Origin: Pectobacterium carotovorum
Lineage (GTDB): Bacteria; Pseudomonadota; Gammaproteobacteria; Enterobacterales; Enterobacteriaceae
Length of the DNA stretch: 64,000 bases
Assembly (NCBI RefSeq): GCF_033898505.1
Contig: NZ_JAXAFK010000002.1
Coordinates: 124,001-188,000, forward strand
Reading direction: 5' to 3'
Both the position numbers and the translations under genes were made by a program. The notes beneath the pieces were generated by a model that was not told the DNA's origin, did no database searches, and worked only from the letters and a program-made list of their open reading frames with translations. Shown piece after piece: positions 19,283 to 28,456 of this stretch. Every line of letters begins with the position of its first letter. Within the stretch, counting starts at the first letter, position 1.

Positions 19283-19509
19283 TACTCTTCATTGTAGAGA
19301 CGCACCTACATCAATAAAACGCACTTTTCCCCATCGCGTTGGTGAAAATTTATGCGATAGTCATCACGTTGCCACGGTCATCGGACTAAATAAAAAGGGC
19401 TGTCATCCGATAGTTATGGAGCGTGGCTGAATTAATCTGGGATTCAAGCTGCAAAAAGGACGAATGGAGAAGGATATGCATTACCCCACCTCTTTCCGGG
19501 GCTATCCCG

Positions 19510-20238
19510 GTGCGTAATTACAACCTGCTTTGGGGAATATGGGCGCTATGGGCCTTGTTGGTCGTCGCCTGGCTGATTGATATTTATAGCGAATTCCCCC
19601 TTCGATATTACGGTCAGGGAGTGGCAGCTGTACTAGCCGCAAGTGCCGCGATCGCATTTTTCTATACTGTTAAAAGGAATAACACGATGTTTTCATTTGA
19701 TAAAAACAAAAAAGATGCAAAAGAACCGCAAGAGCGCAGTGAAATAAACAGCTCTCCCGCTATCAGCCCATCGAACGAGTTGATTAATTCAGTGAACCCT
19801 GTGCGCGTGAAAAAAGACACCTTCATTTCTCAGGGCGCGCGTATGACGGGCTCTTTGACCGTGGATGGCAACATCACCGTGGAAGGCCGGGTAGAAGGTG
19901 ACGTGCAGTGCGATAACACGATTAAAGTGGAGCACACTGGCCAGGTAAACGGTGAAATGAAATCGCAGCAGATCATCATCAACGGTCGCGTTGAAGGGCG
20001 CATAGCAGCCAGCGTCGTAGCCATTCTGGCGCAGGGAAAAGTATTCGGCGATATTTTCACCGACGAGCTCTCCATCGAAAAAGGCGGCATCTTCACCGGT
20101 CAGTCCCACCCGCTGACCCCGCCAGCGCAGAATCAGGAAAAACTGACCTACGTGGAAAAGAAAAAAGAGAAAACTGGTAAAACTCCCGCAGAGCAAGAGA
20201 ACGTCGTCGCGCTAGCGAGTAATGCGCCAACGGCGTGA
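19510..20238 (+). CDS. Membrane-anchored bactofilin (polymer-forming cytoskeletal protein, CcmA-like)
   Basis: From the GTG at 19510 the product has 242 residues. Two hydrophobic helices (about residues 5-25 and 37-55) precede a charged linker and a bactofilin domain (about 87-190). That domain has the repeating short beta-strand pattern SLTVDGNITVEGRVEGDVQC. A Lys-rich tail follows. Bactofilins self-assemble into filaments that organise envelope growth. Proteus mirabilis CcmA, a close architectural match, is made as a membrane form and a shorter soluble form. Here an internal ATG at 19687 (MFSFDKNKK) has AGGA 8 bp upstream and could give the short form. The frame is open back to 19423. A 13-residue leader frame (19476-19517) overlaps the GTG start, suggesting translational coupling. 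The 5' end is uncertain. Confidence 0.82.
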   Translation: MRNYNLLWGIWALWALLVVAWLIDIYSEFPLRYYGQGVAAVLAASAAIAFFYTVKRNNTMFSFDKNKKDAKEPQERSEINSSPAISPSNELINSVNPVRVKKDTFISQGARMTGSLTVDGNITVEGRVEGDVQCDNTIKVEHTGQVNGEMKSQQIIINGRVEGRIAASVVAILAQGKVFGDIFTDELSIEKGGIFTGQSHPLTPPAQNQEKLTYVEKKKEKTGKTPAEQENVVALASNAPTA

Positions 20239-20260
20239 GGCTTACTCTTAATTTCTGAAT

Positions 20261-20347
20261 GCCAGTGAGTCCCCCACACGGGAGCAAATCCCGCTTCTGG
20301 CTGGCGCGATGGGGGATTGCGTGTCAGTATTAAAGCACGCCATTTTT
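20261..20347 (+). other. Structured intergenic RNA candidate (pseudoknot plus terminator-like hairpin)
   Basis: GCCAG (20261-20265) can pair with CTGGC (20297-20301), while TCCCCC (20270-20275) can pair with GGGGGA (20311-20316). These interleaved stems define an H-type pseudoknot enclosing a CGGGA/TCCCG hairpin (20279-20293). GCGTG/CACGC (20319-20340) then precedes five Ts. It lies after the bactofilin gene, so the end may simply be its terminator. Confidence 0.4.
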
Positions 20348-20417
20348 GCATTCACCGTCATGGTGATGCGTTATGCCCATCATTTTTGTCTTCCATACGT
20401 TACCGTAAGGAGGTGAT

Positions 20418-20876
20418 ATGAAAGTTGAAGCCGCAGAGTCGTCCGTTTTTGCCAGCCAGCAGGTGATGGCGAAGCGTTCCACAGAGCATGCTGAAAAAGC
20501 GGCGCTGTCCGAACAGCTCCAGTCTTATCAGGCGGGCAGCGGTGCTGTTCCAGCAGGTGAGACGACGCGATACGACTTTACCCGCATTAGCCCTGTCGAG
20601 TTGTATGAAACGGTTGAAGGTCTTGTCAGCAGTGGGCGGTTGGGACGTGAAGAAGGTTCCGCGCTGCTGGGTTTTGTCTCGTCGCCGAGAGCCGAAGGAG
20701 GAAGCATTCCGCCTTCCAATGTTTTCCAGCCGATTAATGTTTTCGACACCATTCAGCAAGGTGTCGCGGGGGCATCCTCCCGCAGCGAAGTGCAAAATAC
20801 CGAAAGCCTGCAACGTGCGGCCGAGGCGCTGAACCGCTTTCAGGGACAGGTCTCCAGCATCAGCGTTTATGTCTAG
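20418..20876 (+). CDS. Conserved-looking hypothetical protein, 152 residues
   Basis: I do not recognise this protein. It has a near-perfect ribosome-binding site (AAGGAGGTG 4-5 bp before the ATG) and ends just before a GC-rich hairpin, so it is a real gene. It has no signal peptide and no transmembrane segment. Composition is rich in Ser, Ala, Glu and Gln with few aromatic residues. The middle (TRISPVELYETVEGLVSSGRLGREEGSALLGFVSS, about residues 54-88) looks like a compact helical domain. The C-terminal part (SEVQNTESLQRAAEALNRFQGQVSSISVYV) looks amphipathic and could be a coiled coil. The layout recalls small secretion- or flagella-associated proteins, but no neighbour supports that. It has its own transcription unit. 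Confidence 0.7.
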   Translation: MKVEAAESSVFASQQVMAKRSTEHAEKAALSEQLQSYQAGSGAVPAGETTRYDFTRISPVELYETVEGLVSSGRLGREEGSALLGFVSSPRAEGGSIPPSNVFQPINVFDTIQQGVAGASSRSEVQNTESLQRAAEALNRFQGQVSSISVYV

Positions 20877-20914
20877 AGCAGGTTGGTGCGCCGTAGCCTG
20901 ATGATGTTTCTCTC

Positions 20915-20936
20915 TATCCCCGCGTTTGCGGGGATA
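20915..20936. terminator. Hairpin between converging genes
   Basis: TATCCCCGC (20915-20923) and GCGGGGATA (20928-20936) form a perfect 9-bp stem with a GTTT loop. It lies between the 152-residue gene and the converging decarboxylase. The T-run is weak. Confidence 0.6.
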
Positions 20937-20960
20937 GTCGCTTTATACCTTGCGCCTCGT

Positions 20961-22313
20961 TCAGCGTGGGGTCTGTGCTTTGATTTCCGTCAGCAGCGTG
21001 ATTAGCGCCTGTACGTTGTTGTCCTGCGTGCGCCATGATGACACGCTGATGCGCAATGCCGGACGCCCCTGCCAGACGCTGCCGCCAAACCATGCTTTGC
21101 CCGAAGCCTGCAACGCCTCTCGTATTGCCGTCGTCTGGCCGTCGGTTTCCCCCCGTAGCAGAACTTGATTAAGCACCACCCGATTCAGTATCTCAAATCC
21201 TGCATGGCGTAGGCCGTCGGCGATGAAGGTTGCCTGTCGGCAGTGTCGTTCGACCATTTCTGCTACGCCGTCGCGTCCCAGCGTGCGCAGTGCCGCCCAC
21301 ACCGGAATACCGCGTGGCCGACGGGAAAATTCGAGCGTCAGGTTCTTCTGGGCATCTCGCGCCGCACTGGAATAAACGGCGTCTGCGTTCATCGCTTCGG
21401 CCAGCGCGTCCGCATCGCGGCAAATCGCCATCGCGCAATCGTAGGGGGTGTTCAACCATTTGTGCGCGTCGGTTGTCCAACTGTCGGCTAGGTCGATACC
21501 GTCGGTGAGCGCCGCGTGGGACGAAGCTCTGGCCCACAGCCCGAAAGCACCGTCAACGTGAACCCAGGCACCTGCTGCTTTCGCGACGGGAATGATCTGC
21601 GCAAAATCATCGAACTCGCCCGTGTTGACCTCGCCCGCTTGCAAACAAAGAATGGTGCGATCGTCCAGCGGAGGAAGCTGCGACACATCGATCTGCCCAA
21701 ACGCATTCACAGGCGCGATGTGTAAATGGCGCAGCCCAAAACCGAGTATGCGCAGCGCTTTCTTCACAGTGATGTGCGTCAGCTCCGAAATCACGACCCT
21801 AATTTCAGGCGCGCCGATCAGCCCATCATTGTCAAAATCCCAGCCCTGCCTTGCCAGCAAGGCACGACGCGCAGCGGCCAGGCAGGAAAGCGTGCAGGCG
21901 GTGGCGCTGGTGCCGAAACCGACGGCGCTGTCTTTGGGTAAGTTTAGAGCATCAAGCACCCAACGGCTGGCGAGGCGTTCCAGCGTGGCGGATACCGGCG
22001 AGTTATCAAAGGTGGAGGCGCACTGATCCCAGGCGATCATTAATCGCTCAGAGGCGGCGGCGACCGGCAATGAGGCACCGATAACAAAGCCGAAATAGTT
22101 CGGGCCATTGGAGGCGGTGGTCGCCGGTGAACCGACCTCATCCAGCAGCGCCAGCGTGCTTTCGGGTGAGTAACCTTGTTGCGGTAGCACTTCATCAAAA
22201 CGTGCCAGCGCCGCGAGGGCGTCTGCATCGGGGAAAACCCGACGCTGTGTAGTCTCAGCCAGATAACGTCGGCCGCGCTCGTCGGCATCAGCCAGTAACG
22301 TCAGTTCGCTCAT
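20961..22313 (-). CDS. PLP-dependent group II amino-acid decarboxylase
   Basis: A 450-residue enzyme of the pyridoxal-phosphate decarboxylase family that includes aromatic-L-amino-acid, glutamate and related decarboxylases. The PLP-binding lysine is K285 in TTDAHKWLNTPYD, preceded by the cofactor-binding aspartate and histidine region WVHVDGAFGLWA (about residue 250) and GTSATACTLSCLAAARRALL (about 130). The substrate cannot be assigned, though an amine produced from an aromatic or acidic amino acid is most likely. It is a single gene transcribed leftwards, with a divergent HxlR-type regulator 280 bp away. Any regulatory link is inference. Confidence 0.85.
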   Translation of the reverse strand: MSELTLLADADERGRRYLAETTQRRVFPDADALAALARFDEVLPQQGYSPESTLALLDEVGSPATTASNGPNYFGFVIGASLPVAAASERLMIAWDQCASTFDNSPVSATLERLASRWVLDALNLPKDSAVGFGTSATACTLSCLAAARRALLARQGWDFDNDGLIGAPEIRVVISELTHITVKKALRILGFGLRHLHIAPVNAFGQIDVSQLPPLDDRTILCLQAGEVNTGEFDDFAQIIPVAKAAGAWVHVDGAFGLWARASSHAALTDGIDLADSWTTDAHKWLNTPYDCAMAICRDADALAEAMNADAVYSSAARDAQKNLTLEFSRRPRGIPVWAALRTLGRDGVAEMVERHCRQATFIADGLRHAGFEILNRVVLNQVLLRGETDGQTTAIREALQASGKAWFGGSVWQGRPALRISVSSWRTQDNNVQALITLLTEIKAQTPR

Positions 22314-22467
22314 ACTGTTTCCTTATCAATAATCGTTGTTTTGCTATCACGATAGCGTGAATGCTGACTGCGCAGATGACGCGGTGCTGTAAAGATCGCA
22401 TTCAGTGACGGATGACGTGGTATGAATAGGGCTGGTTTTCATAATATTAGCTTTCACTATTCATTGT

Positions 22468-22486
22468 TGGTTTCAAAATAAAACCA
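22468..22486. promoter_or_regulatory. Candidate operator between decarboxylase and hxlR-type gene
   Basis: TGGTTT (22468-22473) and AAACCA (22481-22486) form a short inverted repeat with a 7-bp spacer, within the 279-bp divergent region and 107 bp before the HxlR-type start. It is a weak candidate and there is no consensus to compare it with. Confidence 0.3.
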
Positions 22487-22592
22487 GTTGAAGCATAAAT
22501 ACTCTAGTTTTATTCTGCAACCAAAAACGCACGGTCAGCTTTTCAGCCTGTAGGTAAGGCAAGCTGAACAGGAAAAAGGGGAAGAAATCGTC

Positions 22593-23039
22593 ATGGTGAA
22601 GCGCAGAAGTCTGAAAGAGGATGCGTGTCCCGTTGCCCGCGCGCTGGATGTGGTTGGCGATCGCTGGGCGCTGCTGATTATCCGCGATGCCTTCGACAAT
22701 CGCCGCCGTTTCAGCGATTTTCAGCGCAGTTTGGGCGTCGCTAAAAATATTCTTACCGACCGTCTGCGCACGTTAGTTGACGAAGGTATTTTGTCCGTTC
22801 AGCCTGTTTCTGAAAGCTCGGCCTACCAGGAATATGTCCTCACGCCCAAAGGCGAACAGCTATTCCCGCTCGTCGTGGCGCTACGCCAGTGGGGGGAGCA
22901 GCAACTGTTCGCGGAGGGAGAAGCTCACTCCCTGCTATTGGATAAACACACTGGTCAGCCTCTGCAAGCCATGCTGCCGTATTCTGCGGAAGGCCAGCAA
23001 GTCGTCGGGCAAGATACATTCGTTCAGAAAGTGGATTGA
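22593..23039 (+). CDS. HxlR-family winged-helix transcriptional regulator
   Basis: A 148-residue regulator with the HxlR/DUF24 winged helix. The opening CPVARALDVVGDRWALLIIRDAF (residues 11-33) carries the conserved cysteine (C11), used for redox or electrophile sensing in some relatives. RRFSDFQRSLGVAKNILTDRLRTLVDEGIL forms the recognition region, and YVLTPKGEQLFPLVVALRQWGEQ the C-terminal helix. It is followed after 9 bp by the yhbP gene, so it may control that operon or the divergent decarboxylase. GGGGAAG lies 7-13 bp before the ATG. Confidence 0.9.
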   Translation: MVKRRSLKEDACPVARALDVVGDRWALLIIRDAFDNRRRFSDFQRSLGVAKNILTDRLRTLVDEGILSVQPVSESSAYQEYVLTPKGEQLFPLVVALRQWGEQQLFAEGEAHSLLLDKHTGQPLQAMLPYSAEGQQVVGQDTFVQKVD

Positions 23040-23516
<477 letters not shown>

Positions 23517-23620
23517 CGTCTGTCATAAATGACATTTGCCATAAATAACATTTTCCATACATAACAACAGAAATGTCAAAAGATGGGAAAGTGAAAGACG
23601 CAGACCAAGGGGGAAAACCG

Positions 23621-24274
23621 ATGAGCCGGGTATTGCTATTAGGTGCAACGGGGTTAGTGGGGCACGAGTTGTTACAGCTGTTGAAAGCCAATAATCGGGT
23701 AGAGACGATCTATGCGCCGACCCGTAAGCCGCTGGCGCCTTCGGAGAAAGTGGTCAATCCGCACGATCCCGATCTGTCTACCGCGCTGGCGCAATTGACT
23801 GACCCTGTCGACATTGCATTTTGCTGTCTGGGATCGACACTCAAGACGGCAGGCAGTAAGCAGGCGTTCCGCTATGTGGATTACACGCTGGTGGTGGAAG
23901 GATCAAAAGTGGCGCTGGCACTGGGCGCGACGCACCTGTTGGTGGTTAGCGCGCTAAGCGCCAATGTGACATCGCCTTTCTTCTACTCGCGGGTGAAGGG
24001 AGAAGCGGAAAGATCGCTGCGGCAGCAGGGCTGGCAACATCTGACATTGGCGCAGCCGTCGATGCTGCTGGGGGAAAGGGAAGACAGTCGCCCGCTAGAA
24101 AGCCTGGCCGCTCCGCTGTTCCGCCTGTTCCCGGCAAAGTGGCGGGCCATTGAGGGAAAAACGGTTGCGCAGGCATTGTTGAATCAGGCGTTCTCGCCGG
24201 AACCAAAAGCGCGGGTTACCGTGCTGGAATCGGATCAATTATTGTCATTAGGCAAGCAGCAACCGCTTCAGTAG
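23621..24274 (+). CDS. yraR: NAD(P)-binding oxidoreductase YraR
   Basis: A 217-residue short-chain-dehydrogenase-like protein with an N-terminal Rossmann motif (VLLLGATGLVGHELLQLL) binding NAD(P). PHDPDLSTALAQLTDPVDIAFCCLG and SPFFYSRVKGEAERSLRQQGW (with a Tyr-x3-Lys-like YSRVK) match E. coli YraR. The reaction is unknown. The ATG at 23621 is chosen because GGGGGAAAA lies about 3-11 bp upstream, and the 16 residues before it are charged and not family-like. It is probably co-transcribed with yhbP across a 104-bp gap. Confidence 0.85.
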   Translation: MSRVLLLGATGLVGHELLQLLKANNRVETIYAPTRKPLAPSEKVVNPHDPDLSTALAQLTDPVDIAFCCLGSTLKTAGSKQAFRYVDYTLVVEGSKVALALGATHLLVVSALSANVTSPFFYSRVKGEAERSLRQQGWQHLTLAQPSMLLGEREDSRPLESLAAPLFRLFPAKWRAIEGKTVAQALLNQAFSPEPKARVTVLESDQLLSLGKQQPLQ

Positions 24275-24284
24275 CCGCTCTCGA

Positions 24285-24749
24285 TCACCGCAGGCGGTGG
24301 ACAACCTGATTACTGCTGCCGCGCCAAATCAGTGCGGGATCTTTCAGGTCTTGCACAAATTTTCCATCGACTAAGACGTTGATGAGATCGACCACCCGCT
24401 GTTGCTCCGGCGTCAGTTCTGCCAGTACGTAGCCTGTCCAGACCCAGATATCTTTGCCCGGGCATTCTGCGCGTATCCGTTCGACCAGCCGCAGGATGTC
24501 AGGCACATTCTGTGGATGAAGCGGATCGCCGCCAGACAGCGAAATTCCCTGCCGTGGAATCACCGTATCCTGAAGATCGGCGATGATCCGATCTTCCTGT
24601 TCCTGCGTAAACGGCTGGCCGGAGTTCAGTCGCCAGGTGCTTTTGTTGTAGCACCCCCGGCACTCATGCACGCAGCCAGCGACAAACAGCGTGCAGCGGG
24701 TGCCGGGGCCGTTGACGACATCAACGGGATAATACTGGTGGTAATTCAT
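24285..24749 (-). CDS. nrdG: Anaerobic ribonucleotide-triphosphate reductase activating protein NrdG
   Basis: A 154-residue radical-SAM enzyme. The CxxxxxC-type cluster C26-V-H-E-C30-R-G-C33 binds the [4Fe-4S] centre that cleaves S-adenosylmethionine to install the glycyl radical on NrdD. SLSGGDPLHPQN near residue 67 is the SAM-binding GGDP motif. Length equals E. coli NrdG. It lies downstream of nrdD in the same direction with an 81-bp gap, forming the nrdDG operon that supplies deoxyribonucleotides without oxygen. Confidence 0.96.
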   Translation of the reverse strand: MNYHQYYPVDVVNGPGTRCTLFVAGCVHECRGCYNKSTWRLNSGQPFTQEQEDRIIADLQDTVIPRQGISLSGGDPLHPQNVPDILRLVERIRAECPGKDIWVWTGYVLAELTPEQQRVVDLINVLVDGKFVQDLKDPALIWRGSSNQVVHRLR

Positions 24750-24830
24750 ACTGTAGAGCCCATGTTATGAAGCGGGCGCGTGTTGACGGTGCCGCGAAAG
24801 GTGGGCCGCATTGCTGCAGCCCGAAAAGGA

Positions 24831-26987
24831 TTACCCCAGTTGACCGTTGCCCAGGTGTTTAATCCGGCGCTTAACTTCTTCCTGTTTACCCGCGTTGAAT
24901 GGACGTGCATCCGGACTGCCGAGGTAGCCGCACACGCGGCGCGTGACGGAAACGCGTGCCGAATCATGGTTGCCGCATTTCGGGCAGGTGAAGCCTTTGC
25001 TGGTGCACTCGAATTCACCGGTGAAGCCACACTCGTAGCATTCGTCGATCGGCGTGTTGGTACCGTAGTAAGGCACGCGGCTATAGCTGTAATCCCACAC
25101 GTCTTCCAGCGCTTTGAGGTTGTGTTGCAGGTTCGGGTATTCGCCGTAGCAAATGAATCCCCCGTTAGCCAGCGGCGGATAGGGCAGCTCGAAGTCGATT
25201 TTCTGGTAAGGGTTCACCTTTTTCTCCACATCAAGGTGGAAGCTGTTGGTGTAATACCCTTTGTCCGTCACCCCTTTCACAACGCCAAACTCGGCGGTAT
25301 CCAGACGGCAGAAGCGGTCACACAGGTTTTCACTCGGCGTGCTGTACAGGCTGAAGCCATAACCCGTTTCGTCTTTCCACTGCTCGGTCGCCTCTTTCAG
25401 ACGAGCGATGATGGCCACGGCTTTGGCACGCAGCGCCTCGTCATCAAACACGTGCGTTTGGTCACCGAAGAGGGCATTAATCGTTTCATGCAGGCCGATA
25501 TAGCCCAGCGAAATGGAGGCGCGTCCGTTCTTGAAGATATCCGCAATGCTGTCGTCCGCTTTTAAGCGTACGCCGCAAGCGCCTTCCATATACAGGATGG
25601 GCGCAACGCGGGCTTTCACGTTTTCCAGCCGTGCAATACGCGTCATCAGTGCTTTCTTCGCCAGCGCCAGACGCTGGTCGAGCAGTGTCCAGAAGCGGTC
25701 TTCATTGCCTTCGGCCTCCAGCGCGATGCGCGGCAGGTTCAGGCTGATGACGCCTAAGTTGTTGCGGCCGTCGTGAATCTGCTGGCCGTTTTCTTCATAA
25801 ACGCCGAGGAAGCTGCGGCAGCCCATTGGCGTTTTGAACGAACCGGTGACCTTCACAACCTGATCGTAGTTCAGGATATCCGGATACATGCGCTTGCTGG
25901 CGCATTCCAGCGCAAGCTGTTTGACATCGTAATTCGGATCGCCTGCTTTATGGTTCAAGCCATCGCGAATCGCGAAGACCAGTTTCGGGAAGACCGCCGT
26001 TTTGTGGTTTTTACCCAGCCCGGCAATGCGGTTGCGCAGGATAGATTCCTGAATCAGACGCGATTCCCAACTGACGCCGAGCCCGAAGCCAAAGGTGACG
26101 AACGGCGTCTGGCCGTTAGCGGTGTGCAGCGTGTTAACTTCGTATTCCAGCGACTGAAAGGCGTCGTAACACTCTTTTTCCGTGCGGGTCAGGGCATAGT
26201 TTTCCGCATCGGGGATCTGCCACTCTTCCGCCACGGCTTTATGCTTTGCATGGCTGGCGGTGACAAACGGCGCCAGAATTTCATCAATGCGGTTGATCGT
26301 GGTGCCGCCATAAATATGGCTGGCGACCTGCGCGATAATCTGCGCGGTGACGGCGGTCGCAGTTGAGATCGACTTCGGTGGCTCAATCTCTGCATTACCC
26401 ATTTTGAAGCCGTTGGTCAGCATGCCGTTGAGGTCGATCAGCATGCAGTTAAACATCGGGAAGAAGGGCGAATAGTCGAGGTCATGATAGTGAATCTCGC
26501 CGCGCTCGTGTGCCAGTACCACATCACGCGGCAGGATGTACTGTTTGGCGTAATGCTTGGCGACGATACCCGCCAGCAGATCGCGCTGGGTGGGAATGAC
26601 TTTACTGTCTTTGTTGGCGTTCTCGTTCAGCAGCGCCATGTTGCTCTGCTCGACCAGACCGCGAATTTCCTGATTCAGCCGACCGTGGCGTTCACGCGCG
26701 ATGTCTCGATCGTGGCGGTATTCGATGTAGGTACGCGCCAGCTGCTTGTAATTGCCGGACATCAGCAGGTTTTCGACCGCGTTCTGAATATCGCGGATAT
26801 CCACACGCGATTTATCCTGCATTTGTTGAGCGACCGCACAGGCCACAGTTGCGCAGTAGTCTGCATCATTGACACCGGCTGCATGTGCCGCGCGTTCGAC
26901 CGCCTCTTTGATACGCACTTCATCAAAAGGCACCTGGCAACCGTCCCGTTTAATCACTACTGGTTTCACGTTTTTTTCCTCTATCAA
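24831..26987 (-). CDS. nrdD: Anaerobic ribonucleoside-triphosphate reductase NrdD
   Basis: A 718-residue class III ribonucleotide reductase. An N-terminal ATP-cone (residues 8-95; VVIKRDGCQVPFDEVRIKEAV) provides allosteric control. The C-terminal zinc-binding cysteines are CYECGF and CPKCG (about residues 648-670), and the glycyl radical site is G687 in RRVCGYLGS. The protein reduces ribonucleoside triphosphates under anaerobic conditions using formate. E. coli NrdD has 712 residues. Its promoter region has FNR-like, NrdR-like and DnaA-like sites (26990-27151). Operon order nrdD-nrdG is standard. Confidence 0.97.
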   Translation of the reverse strand: MIEEKNVKPVVIKRDGCQVPFDEVRIKEAVERAAHAAGVNDADYCATVACAVAQQMQDKSRVDIRDIQNAVENLLMSGNYKQLARTYIEYRHDRDIARERHGRLNQEIRGLVEQSNMALLNENANKDSKVIPTQRDLLAGIVAKHYAKQYILPRDVVLAHERGEIHYHDLDYSPFFPMFNCMLIDLNGMLTNGFKMGNAEIEPPKSISTATAVTAQIIAQVASHIYGGTTINRIDEILAPFVTASHAKHKAVAEEWQIPDAENYALTRTEKECYDAFQSLEYEVNTLHTANGQTPFVTFGFGLGVSWESRLIQESILRNRIAGLGKNHKTAVFPKLVFAIRDGLNHKAGDPNYDVKQLALECASKRMYPDILNYDQVVKVTGSFKTPMGCRSFLGVYEENGQQIHDGRNNLGVISLNLPRIALEAEGNEDRFWTLLDQRLALAKKALMTRIARLENVKARVAPILYMEGACGVRLKADDSIADIFKNGRASISLGYIGLHETINALFGDQTHVFDDEALRAKAVAIIARLKEATEQWKDETGYGFSLYSTPSENLCDRFCRLDTAEFGVVKGVTDKGYYTNSFHLDVEKKVNPYQKIDFELPYPPLANGGFICYGEYPNLQHNLKALEDVWDYSYSRVPYYGTNTPIDECYECGFTGEFECTSKGFTCPKCGNHDSARVSVTRRVCGYLGSPDARPFNAGKQEEVKRRIKHLGNGQLG

Positions 26988-26989
26988 TG

Positions 26990-27151
26990 TTATCCACAGG
27001 CGAAAACCGTAACTGACAAGGGTTACAGAGGGCTGTGGATGATATTGTGGATAAGCACTACATATGGGTCGTGTTTATAGGATAGGCACTATATATTGAA
27101 ATTGCGTAGGGGTGTTTACGCTTTTATCGCCCCAAAATTGATATAGAGCAA
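26990..27151 (-). promoter_or_regulatory. nrdD: nrdDG control region: DnaA, NrdR and FNR-like sites
   Basis: Two NrdR-type boxes, GCACTACATATGGGTC (27055-27070) and GGCACTATATATTGAA (27085-27100), lie about 31 bp apart, three helical turns, as in known NrdR promoters. TTATCCACA (26990-26998) is a perfect DnaA box, TGTGGATAA (27046-27054) is its exact complement, and TGTGGATGA (27034-27042) is one base off. TTGATATAGAGCAA (27138-27151) matches the FNR site TTGAT-N4-ATCAA at 9 of 10 positions. The rest of the 382-bp gap to ridA holds the ridA terminator and no gene. Confidence 0.7.
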
Positions 27152-27320
27152 AGAAATCTTCATGTCGGAGGGAATTTGAGCCTGTGCAAAAAATAGTCAA
27201 AAAAGGCAGTGGGAGCGGGAAGGCTTGCTACATGCGGGCTGGCAGATTTTTGCCTTTTTTTTGACCTGAAAAGGGGTTGGGAATAGCAACAATGTTGTGG
27301 TGGTGAAAGAAAGAACAGAA

Positions 27321-27348
27321 AAAAGCGCACGGGTTGTCGTGCGCTTTT
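27321..27348 (-). terminator. ridA terminator
   Basis: AAAAGCGCAC (27321-27330) pairs with GTGCGCTTTT (27339-27348), and the leftward transcript ends in a U-run. It lies 22 bp after the ridA stop. The symmetric A and T runs allow bidirectional use. Confidence 0.8.
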
Positions 27349-27369
27349 GGGGGAGAGTCATGCCGATAA

Positions 27370-27756
27370 TTAGCGACGAACGGCGATCGCTTCGATTTCG
27401 ATCTTCACGTCTTTTGGCAGGCGGGCAACTTCAACGCAAGAGCGAGCCGGGAACGGGGCGTCGTGCTCGTTGAAGAAGGCTTCGTACGCGGTATTCACCA
27501 GGGTGAAGTCGTGAAGGTCTTTCACGAATACGGTCGTTTTCACGATATCGGAAACTTTCAGACCAGCGGCTTCCACAATCGCCTGTACGTTTTCCAGTGA
27601 CTGACGGGTCTGCGCGGTGATGTTATCTGCCACCAGGCCGCTTTTCGGGTTCACCGGAATCTGGCCGGACGTGATGATCATGCTGCCGAGGTCGACGCCC
27701 TGAACATAGGGGCCGATGGCGGCAGGGGCGTGCTCAGTGCTGATAGTGCGTGACAT
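27370..27756 (-). CDS. ridA: Enamine/imine deaminase RidA
   Basis: A 128-residue RidA (YjgF/YER057c/UK114) protein that hydrolyses reactive 2-aminoacrylate and related enamines from PLP enzymes such as threonine dehydratase. Family hallmarks include MIITSGQIPVNPKSG and the C-terminal APFPARSCVEVARLPKDVKIEIEAIAVR, whose arginine is the catalytic R105 equivalent. The ATG at 27756 is chosen because AAGGAGAT lies just upstream, and the longer frame has no site. It neighbours pyrBI as in E. coli. Confidence 0.96.
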   Translation of the reverse strand: MSRTISTEHAPAAIGPYVQGVDLGSMIITSGQIPVNPKSGLVADNITAQTRQSLENVQAIVEAAGLKVSDIVKTTVFVKDLHDFTLVNTAYEAFFNEHDAPFPARSCVEVARLPKDVKIEIEAIAVRR

Positions 27757-27928
27757 GGTATCTCCTTGATGGGGGCGTAAAAGGAACGCGGACGTAGAAT
27801 GCCAGCCACTCAAGCATGGATTTAGGGGAAACGCGGTGATGAGGTTCCCGCAGGGATGCCTCACGCCGTGGTCGCCCCGGTATCTCGATCCTTAAACGAT
27901 CGGCATTACGCGGACGCAGCCATTATTC

Positions 27929-27965
27929 AAAAAAGCCCCGCCGCAGGCAATGTCCATCGCGGGGC
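27929..27965 (-). terminator. pyrBI terminator
   Basis: GCCCCGC (27935-27941) pairs with GCGGGGC (27959-27965), and leftward transcription ends in six to seven Us (As at 27929-27934). It lies 12 bp after the pyrI stop. Confidence 0.8.
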
Positions 27966-27976
27966 AAAGCAGAAAA

Positions 27977-28456
<480 letters not shown>

